From positions 1 to 6,327 of the forward strand of contig CAJOFP010000256.1 of the NCBI GenBank assembly GCA_905233795.1: a stretch of 6,327 bases of DNA, in the 5' to 3' direction. Under the pieces are notes generated by a model. That model made no database searches. It was given only the letters and a program-made list of their open reading frames with translations, and had not been told where the DNA came from. This DNA comes from an uncultured Oscillibacter sp. GTDB taxonomy: Bacteria > Bacillota > Clostridia > Oscillospirales > Oscillospiraceae. Below are positions 1-5,628 of the stretch, piece after piece. A program made the translations under genes and the position numbers. Within the stretch, counting starts at the first letter, position 1; each line of letters starts with the position of its first letter.

Positions 1-189
1 GGCGATATATTATTCTCACTCATGCGGCAATACACGCCGCAAGAAAACGCGTCAGGCAAATTAGCGCGTCGGGTGACGGGTTCCGAATATAAAGCGGCTT
101 TAAAATATTTAGAAAATCTTGATATACGGGACGGCTATACTCAAGACCGCGCTTCCGCCGAAAGCGTCTACACGCCGGATTTTTCATAA
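1..189 (+). CDS. PflX-like radical SAM protein, C-terminal end (partial, 5' end outside window)
   Basis: The open frame enters at base 1 and ends at TAA 187-189, giving the last 62 residues. They read SLMRQYTP at the start, then RRVTGSEYKAALKYLENL, then a tail ending ASAESVYTPDFS. From memory this matches the C-terminus of the PflX/COG1313 family, putative pyruvate formate-lyase activating-enzyme-like radical SAM proteins, which have an SLM-QYTP segment and end in a phrase like 'GYTQ...SESFIPDF'. The catalytic CxxxCxxC cluster motif would lie upstream and cannot be checked. Members are cytosolic Fe-S enzymes of uncertain substrate. The next gene starts 60 bases downstream on the same strand across an AT-rich spacer with no visible terminator, so co-transcription is possible. 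The family call rests on only 62 residues. Confidence 0.65.
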   Translation, partial: GDILFSLMRQYTPQENASGKLARRVTGSEYKAALKYLENLDIRDGYTQDRASAESVYTPDFS

Positions 190-249
190 TATAATTAAAA
201 TATTAAAAATATAAATAAATATATATATAAATCAGGTGAAAGAGATAAC

Positions 250-956
250 ATGAGCATATTTTTAATATTAGCGTATTTGTTTTTTATCGGCTCTTCGCTG
301 GGCTGGGTACTGGAATTATTTTACCGGCGTTTCGCCCCGAATAATCTCAATCACAAGTGGATCAATCCGGGATTCTGCGTCGGGCCGTATGTGCCTTTAT
401 ACGGCTTCGGACTGTGCATATTATATTTATTCGCAAGCTGGGGAGACCGTCACGGCGCGGCGGGACAGTCCGGCGAAAAAAATATAATTTTATTTATTCT
501 CATGGCGGCGAGTATGACGCTGATTGAATATATCGCGGGCGTTGGGGCAATATACAGGGGATAATCTGCCCGAAATTTTCATTTTTCTGGGCGGTTTTAG
601 GCGCGGCGTATTATTTTTTAATTCATACGCGAATTTTAAGCGCGTTAAAATGGCTGTCGGAAAATCTGGCGTTTTCGTTCTTTATCGGCTATTTTTTCGG
701 CGTGTTTACGCTGGATGTCATTTACTCGGCGCGGATTATAGCGAAATTAAAACATTTCGCTGAAGAATATCAAGTAATTGTCCGGTATGAGAATTTAAAA
801 GAGCATATACAAAAATCGCGGGAACAAGCGAAACAGCGTTCAAGATTTTTATTCGCGTTCCGCGCCGGACGCGATTTGCTGGAATATTTAAAATCGGCGT
901 ATGACAAAGCGCATGACAATCTGGGCAACGTAATCGAACACGCGTTAAAAAAATAA
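250..956 (+). pseudogene. PF06541-type putative ABC-transporter (type IV) membrane protein, frame broken by internal deletion
   Basis: The first part (ATG 250, about 97 residues) has SSLGWVLELFYRR, NPGFCVGPYVPLYGFG and SMTLIEYIAG. These match the N-terminal half of the PF06541 putative ABC-transporter type IV membrane family. It has three hydrophobic segments at about residues 3-24, 48-64 and 78-97. After IEYIAG the frame runs to an early stop at 562-564. The rest of the family continues in the -1 frame from 543: WGNIQGIICPKFSFFW, two more hydrophobic segments, then a charged tail rich in K, E and R to TAA 954-956 (about 137 residues). The segment expected between IEYIAG and WGNIQG, including the family's WDYS-like motif, is absent. 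This implies loss of about 50 bases with length 3n+1. AGGTGA at 234-239 is a good RBS for ATG 250. No restart codon with an RBS is obvious, so the product is probably non-functional. A sequencing or assembly error is the alternative. Confidence 0.75.
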
Positions 957-965
957 AAATATAAA

Positions 966-1466
966 TCAAGCGTTAAAATTGAACCTCTCCCCTGTCTTCT
1001 CAAACAAACGCCCGCGATGGAACGTCTCACGGAGCGCGCAATATTTATCGGCGAGACAAATCAGCCACGCCTCGCGGCTGGTCGGGATTTGTGTGACGGT
1101 CAGCGGCCACATATGGGATAAAATAATATTTTTTTCCCGGTCATTTAGATTAAAATATTTTAAGGCGTTTTGCAAAGCCTGTCGGGGATGGGAAAAGCCG
1201 TGCAGTTTATGGCTTTTGTCGGGAATATGCCAGTCGTATAGATAAAAATCGTGCAACATACCGCCGCGAATTAAAGAAATCTCGTCGGCGTGGATGTGTA
1301 AAACTTGATTGAGTTTACGACCGCAATTCACGACGGCTTCACAGTGTTGAAACGTGTTTATATCGCCGTGCTGGATATAATTTTTCATCCGCGCCACTTC
1401 GGGATGTTCGCGGAGAGAATAAAAAATCTCGTCCGCCTCGCGTGTATTTATATTATTATTTCGCAT
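966..1466 (-). CDS. HD-domain protein, putative metal-dependent phosphohydrolase (166 aa)
   Basis: This is a small HD-superfamily protein. The metal-ligand series is visible in order: H41 in FQHCEAV, H72-D73 in GGMLHDFYLYDW, H89/H93 in HGFSHP, H118 in LSHMWPL and D140 in LADKYCALRE. Such proteins bind one or two metal ions and hydrolyse phosphomonoesters or phosphodiesters, often of nucleotides. The substrate cannot be told from sequence. There is no membrane segment or signal, so it should be cytosolic. It is last in a minus-strand cluster, starting 27 bases after the Cof-type phosphatase stops, which suggests co-transcription. ATG 1464-1466 is the natural start because the HD core needs this N-terminus, but the DNA before it is almost pure A/T with no Shine-Dalgarno. 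Its stop lies 9 bases from the convergent stop of the broken membrane gene, and no hairpin terminator is visible. Confidence 0.85.
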   Translation of the reverse strand: MRNNNINTREADEIFYSLREHPEVARMKNYIQHGDINTFQHCEAVVNCGRKLNQVLHIHADEISLIRGGMLHDFYLYDWHIPDKSHKLHGFSHPRQALQNALKYFNLNDREKNIILSHMWPLTVTQIPTSREAWLICLADKYCALRETFHRGRLFEKTGERFNFNA

Positions 1467-1493
1467 ATTTTTATATTATTTTAATTATAATTA

Positions 1494-2315
1494 TTATTCT
1501 AAAAGATAATGATAGATAATTTCGGCGACGCCGTCATGATTGTTATCGCGTCTTGTGACGTAACCGGCGGCGGCTTTGACTTCGGGTAAAGCGTTTTTCA
1601 TCGCGGCGCCCAATCCGGCTGTGCGTAACATGGAAATATCGTTGGCCTCGTCCCCGGCGGCTATAGTATCACGCGGGGAGAAATTTAATAATTTGCATAC
1701 GTCCAATACGGCGCGGCCTTTATTCTGTCCGGCGGCGACGGCTTCTAAATAATATTGCCCGGAGAAAAACGCGTCGATTTTTCCCGCCATATTCGCCGCG
1801 ATCCATTGGCGCATGGGTTCCGTTTTCATACGTCCGTTAAAATCAATCATGAGGGCTTTCGGCGGCGGCTCCGGCAGGTCAGTACGGACATTATCAATCA
1901 CGCGATATGTCATGTCTGTTAATAAGCAATAACGGCGGGCGTTTTCGCTGTCGTTACGGCTTTCCAGAAGCACGTCGTTATTGTCATACGTCTGGATATA
2001 AATTTTACGCCGGTTGGCCTCGTCGAATAATTGATATAAATCATCCATATCAAGAGTACGGCGGAAGAGTTCGCGCTTGCCCGAACAGTCATAAATTACC
2101 GCGCCGTTATAGGCGATTAAAAAACATCCCGGCCCGTCCAGTCCGATGGATTCCGCCTGAATCAACGCGCTTTTTAAAGGCCGTCCCGACGCGATCACGA
2201 CTTTATGTCCGCGAGATAACGCCAAGTGAACCGCCTGTTGATTCTCCGGGGAAATGCGTTTCTGATCGTTCAAAAGCGTTCCGTCCAGATCCAGAAATAA
2301 TATTTTCGGTCTCAT
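1494..2315 (-). CDS. Cof-type HAD-IIB family phosphatase (273 aa)
   Basis: All four HAD motifs are present. Motif I is FLDLDGTLL with nucleophile D9 and acid/base D11. Motif II is IASGRP with S43. Motif III is K199 in AAGQNKG, followed by RAVLDVC. Motif IV is GDEANDISML with D222 and D226, followed by the typical AGLGAAMKNALPEVKAAAGYVT and DGVAEII. The C2 cap lies between about residues 85 and 190. The length and motif spacing are normal for Cof/YidA-like hydrolases, cytosolic Mg-dependent phosphatases that act on sugar phosphates, nucleotides or flavin precursors. The exact substrate is not predictable. ATG 2313-2315 has GGAG (plus positions 2327-2330) about 11 bases upstream. It is third in the minus cluster, 84 bases after the DeoR-type gene, whose product may regulate it. 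The gene looks intact. Confidence 0.92.
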   Translation of the reverse strand: MRPKILFLDLDGTLLNDQKRISPENQQAVHLALSRGHKVVIASGRPLKSALIQAESIGLDGPGCFLIAYNGAVIYDCSGKRELFRRTLDMDDLYQLFDEANRRKIYIQTYDNNDVLLESRNDSENARRYCLLTDMTYRVIDNVRTDLPEPPPKALMIDFNGRMKTEPMRQWIAANMAGKIDAFFSGQYYLEAVAAGQNKGRAVLDVCKLLNFSPRDTIAAGDEANDISMLRTAGLGAAMKNALPEVKAAAGYVTRRDNNHDGVAEIIYHYLLE

Positions 2316-2343
2316 GATATTAATATCTCCATTCTTATTTTAC

Positions 2344-2404
2344 GCGTTTTTATCCGTTTGATTGAGATACACGCGCCCGCGTTTTTTTATCCGTTTGATT
2401 TAGA
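2344..2404. repeat. Imperfect direct repeat after the DeoR gene (about 24-26 bp, period about 35)
   Basis: GCGTTTTTATCCGTTTGATTGAGA at 2344-2367 is repeated at 2379-2404 with two extra T and one changed base. The second copy covers the DeoR stop codon. It sits in the 84-base gap before the Cof-type phosphatase. Confidence 0.75.
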
Positions 2405-2414
2405 TTGATTTAGA
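2395..2414. repeat. 10-bp perfect tandem duplication over the DeoR stop codon
   Basis: TTGATTTAGA is present twice head to tail (2395-2404 and 2405-2414). On the coding strand it gives the terminal SKSI residues and the TAA stop, so the duplication has shaped the end of the protein. Confidence 0.8.
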
Positions 2415-3173
2415 AACGCGAATGATTTTCATGCCCAGATTTTTCAGGCGTTCCAGAACGACGGGCGGGGCGAGTTCGTCCGTGATAATCGTGCCGGGGG
2501 TTTCGAGGGCGAAACTGGCGTAAGCGCCCGTTTTGCCGATTTTGGTATGATCGGCCAAGATGTAATATTGATAGGCGTGACTGATCATGGTTTCGTTGAC
2601 GCCCAGTTCCGTGGGAATATCGCATAAAATTTCCCCGTCGGGCGATATGCCGGAACAGCCCATAAAAGCCTTGTCGGCGCGTGTCATGAGCAGATTTCTC
2701 ATGGCGCAGTCGCCCGTTAATACGCGTCCGCCGTCGCCGCGAGGGACGCCGCCTGAAATCGTAATCTCCACGCCGGACGGACAGTCAAAGCCGACCGCCA
2801 AGCCGTTATTGGTAAAAACCTGCACGGGTTCGCGTTGGATATAACGCAAAAGCTCCAGCGCGGTTCGACTGCCGTTGATAAAAATTTTATCGCCGGACTC
2901 GATCAAATCGGCGGCGCGGCGGCTGATAAAATCCCGGTAAAACGCCGTTTCGTCCTGTTCGTTCACGGACACGGCGTAAGGCTCGACGCTCGCGCCGCCG
3001 TAAAACCGGCCTATCTGTCCCAAATCTTCCAGCGCCTGCAAATCGCGCCGTATGGTCATGAAAGAAACGCCGAACAGGATGGACAGTTCTTCCACTTTGA
3101 TTTTTCTCCGTTCCCGGATCAGCGCGAGGATTTTGGCGCGGCGGGCGTCCACGGCTTGGCGTCCCTGTTTCAT
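2400..3173 (-). CDS. DeoR-family transcriptional regulator (257 aa)
   Basis: The N-terminus carries a DeoR-type winged helix-turn-helix at about residues 12-60: RRAKILALI, KVEELSILFGVSFMTIRRDLQALEDLGQIGRFYGGA. The C-terminal sensor domain (about 78-250) shows family hallmarks: ESGDKIFINGSRTALELLRYI, VFTNNGLAVG, ITISGGVPR, LTGDCAMRNL, ADKAFMGCSGIS, YYILADHTKIGKTG and IITDE. These proteins are usually repressors of sugar or nucleoside catabolic genes, relieved by a phosphorylated intermediate. ATG 3171-3173 is preceded by a G-rich RBS (seven C on the plus strand, 3178-3184). It lies 80 bases after the HAD-IA hydrolase gene and 84 before the Cof-type phosphatase, so it probably regulates its own cluster. 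The last residues and the stop fall inside a perfect 10-bp tandem duplication (2395-2414), so the exact C-terminus may be recently altered. The effector is unknown. Confidence 0.93.
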   Translation of the reverse strand: MKQGRQAVDARRAKILALIRERRKIKVEELSILFGVSFMTIRRDLQALEDLGQIGRFYGGASVEPYAVSVNEQDETAFYRDFISRRAADLIESGDKIFINGSRTALELLRYIQREPVQVFTNNGLAVGFDCPSGVEITISGGVPRGDGGRVLTGDCAMRNLLMTRADKAFMGCSGISPDGEILCDIPTELGVNETMISHAYQYYILADHTKIGKTGAYASFALETPGTIITDELAPPVVLERLKNLGMKIIRVSKSI

Positions 3174-3253
3174 GATTCCCCCCCTGAAAAACGCGGCGTA
3201 TTTTTTATATTTATTTTTATTATTATTTTTTATTATATTTATATTATTTTATC

Positions 3254-4081
3254 TTATTCTAAAATTATATCTTCTGGATTTATATTTTCTAAACTTGTAT
3301 TTTCATTTATAGTTTCCAGCAAGCCGGGCAGATCAAGAAAATCGCGCAGTAAATATACGCCGTTCGGGATATATGCAGGCCGTCCGGTATCGGCCCATGA
3401 CGCGTTCTCCGGCGCGTTATTATTTAAATTATTATTTAAATTATTATTTAAATTTTCGCCGGGATTTAAATTATTATTATTTAAATCAAAATCCGGGCAG
3501 TACCAGATGGGGATTAAATCGGCCTTTAACGCGCCTTTTATATCATGCCTGAAACTGTCGCCCACGAACGCGCATTGAAACGGCGAACAACCCGCTTTTT
3601 CCATACAGTAATAAAATAATTTCGTCTCCGGCTTTTCGGACTGCACTTCCTCACTGGATACGATAAAGTCAAACAAATGCGCGATACGCAGGCGGGTTAA
3701 TTTTTCGTATTGATAATCCGCCGTCATATTGGTTCCGACGCCGCGTTTCAAAGCTATCGAGACGCCGGGCGCGGGGCGCATATTGCGCAGGAACACGCCC
3801 CAATAGAGATTTTGCATATGATACGCCAGATAATACGGTTTTTTGAGATTTTCCAATAATATCTGATAGCGTATTAAGCGATTATGAATCGCGGCGCGTT
3901 CGCGTCCGGCGCGTTCCAACTGTTCGTCCATGGCGGCCCGATGGGCGGCTTGAAATTCTTCCGGCGATAAATGGAATTTTTCGCCCGCGTACCGGGTCAG
4001 CGCGTCGAACGCGATTTTATGCGCGGAATCATAATCATAAATCGTATTGTCTAAATCGAAAGCCACAGCGCGTATTTTCAT
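3254..4081 (-). CDS. HAD-IA family hydrolase with Asn-rich insert (275 aa)
   Basis: Motif I is VAFDLDNTIYDYD, with D9 as nucleophile and D11. A helical cap follows (about 20-100). Motif II is GTNMTADYQYEKL, with T117/T120 as candidate Ser/Thr. Motif III is K150 in VQSEKPETKLFYYC. Motif IV is FVGDSFRHDIKGA with D175 and D180. This is the layout of subfamily IA phosphatases such as YjjG-like nucleotidases and phosphoglycolate phosphatase-like enzymes. It should be cytosolic and Mg-dependent, with unknown substrate. Residues 201-222 after motif IV are an Asn/Leu repeat (LNNN units), and the last ~19 residues are Asn/Glu-rich from AT-rich DNA; neither belongs to the core fold. I chose ATG 4079-4081 because the HAD fold begins there. 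The open frame extends in phase to a TTG at 4204, but that adds 41 Lys/Tyr-rich residues read from leader DNA. No clear Shine-Dalgarno precedes the ATG. It is first in the minus cluster. Confidence 0.9.
   Translation of the reverse strand: MKIRAVAFDLDNTIYDYDSAHKIAFDALTRYAGEKFHLSPEEFQAAHRAAMDEQLERAGRERAAIHNRLIRYQILLENLKKPYYLAYHMQNLYWGVFLRNMRPAPGVSIALKRGVGTNMTADYQYEKLTRLRIAHLFDFIVSSEEVQSEKPETKLFYYCMEKAGCSPFQCAFVGDSFRHDIKGALKADLIPIWYCPDFDLNNNNLNPGENLNNNLNNNLNNNAPENASWADTGRPAYIPNGVYLLRDFLDLPGLLETINENTSLENINPEDIILE
3417..3452. repeat. Three perfect 12-bp tandem repeats encoding LNNN units
   Basis: TTATTATTTAAA is repeated exactly three times (3417-3428, 3429-3440, 3441-3452) inside the HAD-IA gene. 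A related imperfect copy lies at about 3465-3485. On the coding (minus) strand each unit gives Leu-Asn-Asn-Asn, so copy-number change keeps the frame. Confidence 0.9.
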
Positions 4082-4129
4082 ATTTTTATACTTTTTATAC
4101 TTTCTATAGATTTTTTCATATTTTAAAAA

Positions 4130-4168
4130 TTTTTTATAAAATTTTATAATTTTTTTATAAAATTTTAT
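4130..4168. repeat. 18-bp perfect direct repeat in the HAD-IA leader
   Basis: TTTTTTATAAAATTTTAT occurs at 4130-4147 and again at 4151-4168, with a period of 21 bases. Each copy contains the near-palindrome ATAAAATTTTAT. The repeat lies between the minus-strand promoter and ATG 4081, so it would be transcribed. In such AT-rich DNA it may be slippage duplication or a bound site. Confidence 0.7.
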
Positions 4169-4215
4169 TTTATAGATTTGTTTTTCGCTTGCTATTTGAT
4201 ACAAAACTTTTGATT

Positions 4216-4244
4216 ATTATAATACGCTTGTCCAAACAAATCAA
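4216..4244 (-). promoter_or_regulatory. Sigma70-type promoter for the minus-strand HAD-DeoR-Cof-HD cluster
   Basis: On the minus strand TTGATT (plus 4239-4244), a 17-base spacer and a perfect TATAAT (plus 4216-4221) form a strong candidate promoter. Transcription would start near 4209, giving an unusually long AT-rich leader of about 128 bases before ATG 4081. Only one good promoter is seen for the cluster, but internal AT-rich gaps could hold others. Confidence 0.6.
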
Positions 4245-4341
4245 GAGGGGAGACGGAAAAAATACGCGGCGGATTTGTTTAAATCAACGCGATTGATTTT
4301 TTATATATTTTTAATTTATTATATTTCGACACGCTTTTATA

Positions 4342-4370
4342 TTGCATAAACGCCGCGATTTTGATATGAT
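4342..4370 (+). promoter_or_regulatory. Sigma70-type promoter for the transglutaminase/SLH gene
   Basis: TTGCAT (4342-4347), a 17-base spacer and TATGAT (4365-4370) form a plausible -35/-10 pair. A start of transcription near 4377 would leave a short leader carrying the AAAGGGGG ribosome site before ATG 4402. The -10 matches consensus at five of six bases, the -35 at three. Confidence 0.55.
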
Positions 4371-4401
4371 ATACGCGATCCGAAAGGGGGCCTGTATAGA
4401 T

Positions 4402-5628
4402 ATGAATATGAATATGAAATTTTTAAATTTTAATATAAAAAATATATGGCGCGTATCGCGTTCCTGTCTGGCCGCGTTATTGGCTTTTTGCTGCGCCGCC
4501 GCGTTTATGATAACCGCGCCGCCCGTCCGCGCCGCCGAAGTCGCCCGGCTGGACGCGCTGGAAGCGTTTCTCCATGAGGAAATCCGCAACGGCTCGCAAT
4601 TAATCAAATTCAACAGCGATTTATATGGCCGTCCGTCTGAAGATGAGATTCGCTCCGTTTTCACGGCTTTGTTTAACACGCCGGATTTGTTTTTATTGGA
4701 CGGCTCTTTCAGCTGGTCGTCACGCGGGACGGATTATCAGGTCACGCCGCGCTATCGGGAGGACGTTCTCGCCGATTACGACAACGCCAAAATTTTATAC
4801 GAAAACGGCGTCAGCGGACTGGTCGCCCAAGTCAACCCGGATTGGAGCGATATTCAGAAAGTTTTATTTATCAACGATCAACTGGCTTTGAATTTCGCTT
4901 ACGATTCCGGTTATACGAATTACGACGTTTATTCTTTTTTACGCGATAAAAAAGGCGTCTGCGAGGCGTACAGTTTATTCATGATGGCCGTTTTAGAGCG
5001 TTTAAATATCCCGTGTTCTTATGTCAAAAGCGATAGTATCAACCACATGTGGAATATCGTCCAGATAGACGGCGAATGGTATCATCTGGACGCCACTTGG
5101 AACGATCCCATGCCGGATCGTCCCGGTTATGCCCGCCATGTGTTTTTCTTATTGTCCACGAACGCCATGAAATCCGCCGAGGGCGGCGAACATTATTTAA
5201 AAGACGACTGGATTTTTGGCGAAAATGTCTCCTGTGAATCCACAAGATTTGACCAATATTTCTGGCGTTCGTCCGTTTCGCCGTTCGTCCAAGTCCCGGC
5301 TTTAAATCAATGGTTTTTTATAGACTCCAAAGGTCTGTCCCTCTGGGACGGCTCGTCCGATACGTCCGCGCAAATCCTGTCTTTCCCGGATTTGTTCCGG
5401 TCTTTATATCCCAATTATAAATTTCAGGGCTATACCGGCACTTCAGGATTGTTTTTATACGGCGATTTATTATATTTTAACACGGCGTTTAATATTTTAT
5501 CTTATCATTTAAATACCGGCTCCGTCGAGGTTTTAAAATCCTATCTCAATGACGGCAATATTATATCCTGTTTTCAACAAGATCAAAATTTAATCGCAAT
5601 CCCAATCCCGACGCCCCCAAAAATTTAA
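4402..5628 (+). CDS. Secreted transglutaminase-like domain protein, zero-frame product (408 aa); continues as SLH protein in the -1 frame
   Basis: The N-terminus is a signal peptide: basic K6-R20, hydrophobic stretch about 22-38, likely cleavage after VRA (A44). A transglutaminase-like core follows with the complete triad: C187 in KKGVCEAYSLFMMAVLERL, H215 in NHMWNIV and D230 in WYHLDATWNDP. Proteins of this fold in Firmicutes act at the cell surface as cysteine proteases, cross-linkers or binding domains; the actual reaction is unknown. Residues about 295-397 are rich in short beta strands (NQWFFIDSKGLSLWDG, SGLFLYGDLLYFNTAFNILSYHLNTGSVEVL), resembling one or two blades of a propeller-like repeat. 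ATG 4402 is the first of three in-frame ATGs and follows AAAGGGGG at 4383-4390. The zero frame stops at 5626-5628 right after IPIPTPPKI, apparently the out-of-phase reading of the NPNPDAPKN linker encoded one frame back. Confidence 0.88.
   Translation: MNMNMKFLNFNIKNIWRVSRSCLAALLAFCCAAAFMITAPPVRAAEVARLDALEAFLHEEIRNGSQLIKFNSDLYGRPSEDEIRSVFTALFNTPDLFLLDGSFSWSSRGTDYQVTPRYREDVLADYDNAKILYENGVSGLVAQVNPDWSDIQKVLFINDQLALNFAYDSGYTNYDVYSFLRDKKGVCEAYSLFMMAVLERLNIPCSYVKSDSINHMWNIVQIDGEWYHLDATWNDPMPDRPGYARHVFFLLSTNAMKSAEGGEHYLKDDWIFGENVSCESTRFDQYFWRSSVSPFVQVPALNQWFFIDSKGLSLWDGSSDTSAQILSFPDLFRSLYPNYKFQGYTGTSGLFLYGDLLYFNTAFNILSYHLNTGSVEVLKSYLNDGNIISCFQQDQNLIAIPIPTPPKI
5586..5592 (+). promoter_or_regulatory. 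Candidate -1 ribosomal frameshift site A_AAT_TTA
   Basis: The zero-frame codons are AAT (5587-5589) and TTA (5590-5592), preceded by A5586. This is the X_XXY_YYZ heptamer AAATTTA in the correct phase. After a -1 slip the next codon is AAT 5592, opening the Asn/Pro linker and SLH frame exactly where the linker composition begins. The zero-frame stop follows 33 bases later. AAAUUUA is known as the Rous sarcoma virus gag-pol slip site. Against the call, the DNA after it is G-poor and offers no stem, and no AGGAG-like stimulator lies about 10 bases upstream. Confidence 0.4.

Larger units (their letters stand above)
4082..4401. other. Divergent intergenic region, about 320 bases
   Basis: No gene is supported here. 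The left part (4082-4200) is about the transcribed leader of the HAD-IA gene and is almost pure A/T with an 18-bp direct repeat. The middle and right hold two divergent promoters, leaving about 100 bases between the -35 elements (4245-4341) where a regulator could bind. That stretch includes GAGGGGAGACGGAAAA and an AT-rich run. No hairpin with a T-run and no convincing operator palindrome was found by eye. Confidence 0.6.

Noticed and set aside
528..561. Programmed frameshift as an explanation for the broken membrane gene
   Set aside because: No X_XXY_YYZ heptamer occurs in phase within the overlap, and conserved residues are missing at the junction, so deletion fits better.
957..965. A bidirectional terminator between the convergent genes
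   Set aside because: The gap is 9 A/T bases and the flanks show only a GCGTTAAAA direct repeat, no inverted repeat.
2371..2388. Terminator-like ACGCGCCCGCGT followed by seven T on the plus strand
   Set aside because: The stem is only 4-5 bp with a tiny loop and points opposite to the genes here. On the minus strand no U-run follows.
3417..3485. CRISPR-like array
   Set aside because: Repeat units are 12 bp, contiguous, without spacers, and in frame inside a coding region.
2835..3578. A 247-codon plus-strand open frame antisense to the DeoR and HAD-IA genes
   Set aside because: It is antisense to two clear genes, contains low-complexity Phe/Ile/Leu/Lys runs from AT-rich DNA and has no recognisable domain.
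4082..4204. 41-residue Lys/Tyr-rich N-terminal extension of the HAD-IA protein from TTG 4204
   Set aside because: The HAD fold begins at ATG 4081. The extension is translated A/T leader with repeats and has no ribosome site at the TTG.
4311..4679. Minus-strand open frame opposite the transglutaminase start
   Set aside because: It is antisense to the signal peptide and N-terminal coding region, with no family resemblance.
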